Origin: Coemansia sp. RSA 487 | Lineage: Eukaryota > Kickxellomycota > Kickxellomycetes > Kickxellales > Kickxellaceae | Length of the DNA stretch: 64,000 nt | Assembly (NCBI GenBank): GCA_027577595.1 | Contig: JANBRJ010000044.1 | Coordinates: 1 to 64,000, forward strand | Reading direction: 5' to 3' | Part shown: positions 63,801 to 64,000 of the stretch, piece after piece | Layout of the letters: each line of letters opens with the position of its first letter | Numbering within the stretch: position 1 is the first letter of the stretch | Position numbers and translations under genes: made by a program | Notes under the pieces: generated by a model | Told to the model about the DNA's origin: nothing | What the model saw: the letters and a program-made list of their open reading frames with translations, nothing else | The model's database searches: none

Positions 63801-64000
63801 CTCGGTGTCCAACTCGTTGTCGGTGGTGCATCAACAGCCACGCAAACCCAATGACTACGCAATGCTCTATTGCCCGGCAATGCAGCATGTGGTTTTCAGC
63901 GGAGACTCTCTAGAAGTTGCAGACACAAATGGGTATCTGACCACCAGCGGCAGCAGCAGCGGTAGCGGGAATGCGCTGGTGTACAAGCCAAGTGCACCAC
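60811..64000 (+). CDS. Membrane-tethered bZIP transcription factor (ATF6/CREB3-like layout), right end cut by the window
   Basis: The frame is open from the ATG at 60811 to the window end (at least 1063 residues). A long Ser/Ala/Pro-rich N-terminal region holds an Ala run (near residue 310-320). At about 678-740 lies a bZIP: basic region RLIKNRAAALLSRKRKRDYM with the N-x7-R pattern, then a leucine zipper. A Ser/Thr-rich linker follows, and near residues 836-857 a single hydrophobic segment (ALLMAMLFSFSLFTLPSLY) that would cross a membrane. At least 200 residues follow it. This layout is that of ATF6/CREB3-type factors that are held in the ER and freed by cutting. An RRSIT sequence about 55 residues after the span resembles a site-1 protease site (RXhT), but this is only a resemblance. 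Confidence 0.82.
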   Translation, partial: MAIYCDSQQPKPLQRQRNIQPSEPKDTTSPTIDAKPAASDNDIHKPNSEAAESAYTFGQVAPGGSASSPSWSTSSISNNSDDYNGSAPAPPGLLPQNKAANELDLGGLLFDSGACSLEQGAQQWLAVCSQEMFPTLLAPTALHADATAKPSPHHSPASSAAGLAFGAHRTTVSAATHPENISNTTTDAALDGWLQQFVNADAIGGATTAALSSSPSSHVTSTAYSPDLPFYSGADAASVAALLSSSASPGLSGIASQSGVFSFESATAASVPALPGILPLQASPVMQASPSQSPLSTGADALDQSTVNAFAAAAAAAAVASSSSLPSSIESISPELLASVLSSAAGMYTYNSGSSTIAEPQELLPPAASEISMLAALPFTSIALPAANIAPQKTLSVSRSDGPGSAATVPDVAASSVSQPVVSSLPLPPAKRPRRSAPSSSLRKAPRQGTLESNLADISSRHEMPVTRVENVSGGRIGGSSNHGSDTGTDTTVPKKCATASTAPESSQPKAVSQASTPPSRLIAPASSPVAGNRSHNVVSLAPRQQPAHGSHSSLDNSKQLKPKGTVAQKKPTKDTKLAEASASSRSSSPSGSSTPPGLSVLAKIAQKQVPIRVKEEEEEAAMALNANTTNQQQNYQGRLIAPSPANRQTRSPSLPPTKVEANQSSPVTSATDSTAQKRQERLIKNRAAALLSRKRKRDYMTKLESEVEDLRTSNTSLVKRMEEMERAMKALAEERDRLRCENEAARASVSAAPASSTGAATSTSAANNNNSNTTPNSTTSEKDTKEKNESSETSGAKNGDVEASDDTMDIDSDSRPLGDVQQRGSSSGGNNKQRTAGALLMAMLFSFSLFTLPSLYTSSNQITAGGPQSAGIIPIQSLPSPEPRLLIGSGNSAKASDIAVEPPLIERVRRSITALTQQADPHQATDSGAPQYANGSSSSSNWMRPMTMEESAQLHAWIRHGLAPKGSSNGNSVIAPNSDVAHAGVESLKVSTARANSVSNSLSVVHQQPRKPNDYAMLYCPAMQHVVFSGDSLEVADTNGYLTTSGSSSGSGNALVYKPSAP

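Overview
The window looks like nuclear DNA of an early-diverging fungus, most likely a zoopagomycete near Coemansia (Kickxellales). This is an inference from gene content. It carries fungal housekeeping genes (Utp7, Pfs2/WDR33, CTP synthase, coronin, Pis1, Mia40, ketopantoate reductase), few and short introns, several divergent F-box/LRR-like genes, an AAA-ATPase-like gene of a type that multiplies in such genomes, and an SMG1 kinase, which yeasts lack. No database search was possible, so names rest on motifs and domain order.

Layout. 0-5 kb: the 5' part of an AAA-ATPase-like gene cut by the left edge, a broken retroelement remnant and an F-box-like gene. 5-18.5 kb: a compact housekeeping block (UTP7, a mitochondrial thioredoxin, an RRM protein with two introns, PFS2, SMG1) ending in a secreted low-complexity protein. 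19.7-26.7 kb: a giant gene built around a hAT-transposase-like region with altered catalytic positions and a polyglutamine tail. 26.8-33.2 kb: another F-box-like gene, then a head-to-tail array of four AMN1-like LRR genes in successive states of decay. 33.4-42.1 kb: three TFIIB-like genes around PIS1 and a CLPTM1L-like gene, with two nearly identical inverted 416-bp repeats, each holding a tRNA-Ala(CGC)-like sequence. 42.6-44.8 kb: an ADCK2-like mitochondrial UbiB-family kinase. 45.5-50.4 kb: three tandem secreted proteins, paralogous to the one at 17.7 kb, that share a C-terminal module but have unrelated repeat linkers (Gly/Asn/Ser, collagen-like, elastin-like). 50.4-53 kb: apparently empty DNA that holds an array of very short genes, each with its own TATA box and one zinc-finger-like motif with cysteines and histidines at identical residue numbers. 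53-64 kb: CTP synthase, MIA40, ketopantoate reductase, coronin and a membrane-tethered bZIP factor cut by the right edge.

The best candidates for something undescribed are the micro zinc-finger array, the TFIIB trio (one member lacks the usual B-reader sequence), the secreted family with interchangeable linkers, and the domesticated hAT protein. Many of the remaining genes serve mRNA and rRNA handling (3'-end formation, nonsense-mediated decay, small-subunit processome, transcription initiation), but nothing in the layout shows that they are coordinated.
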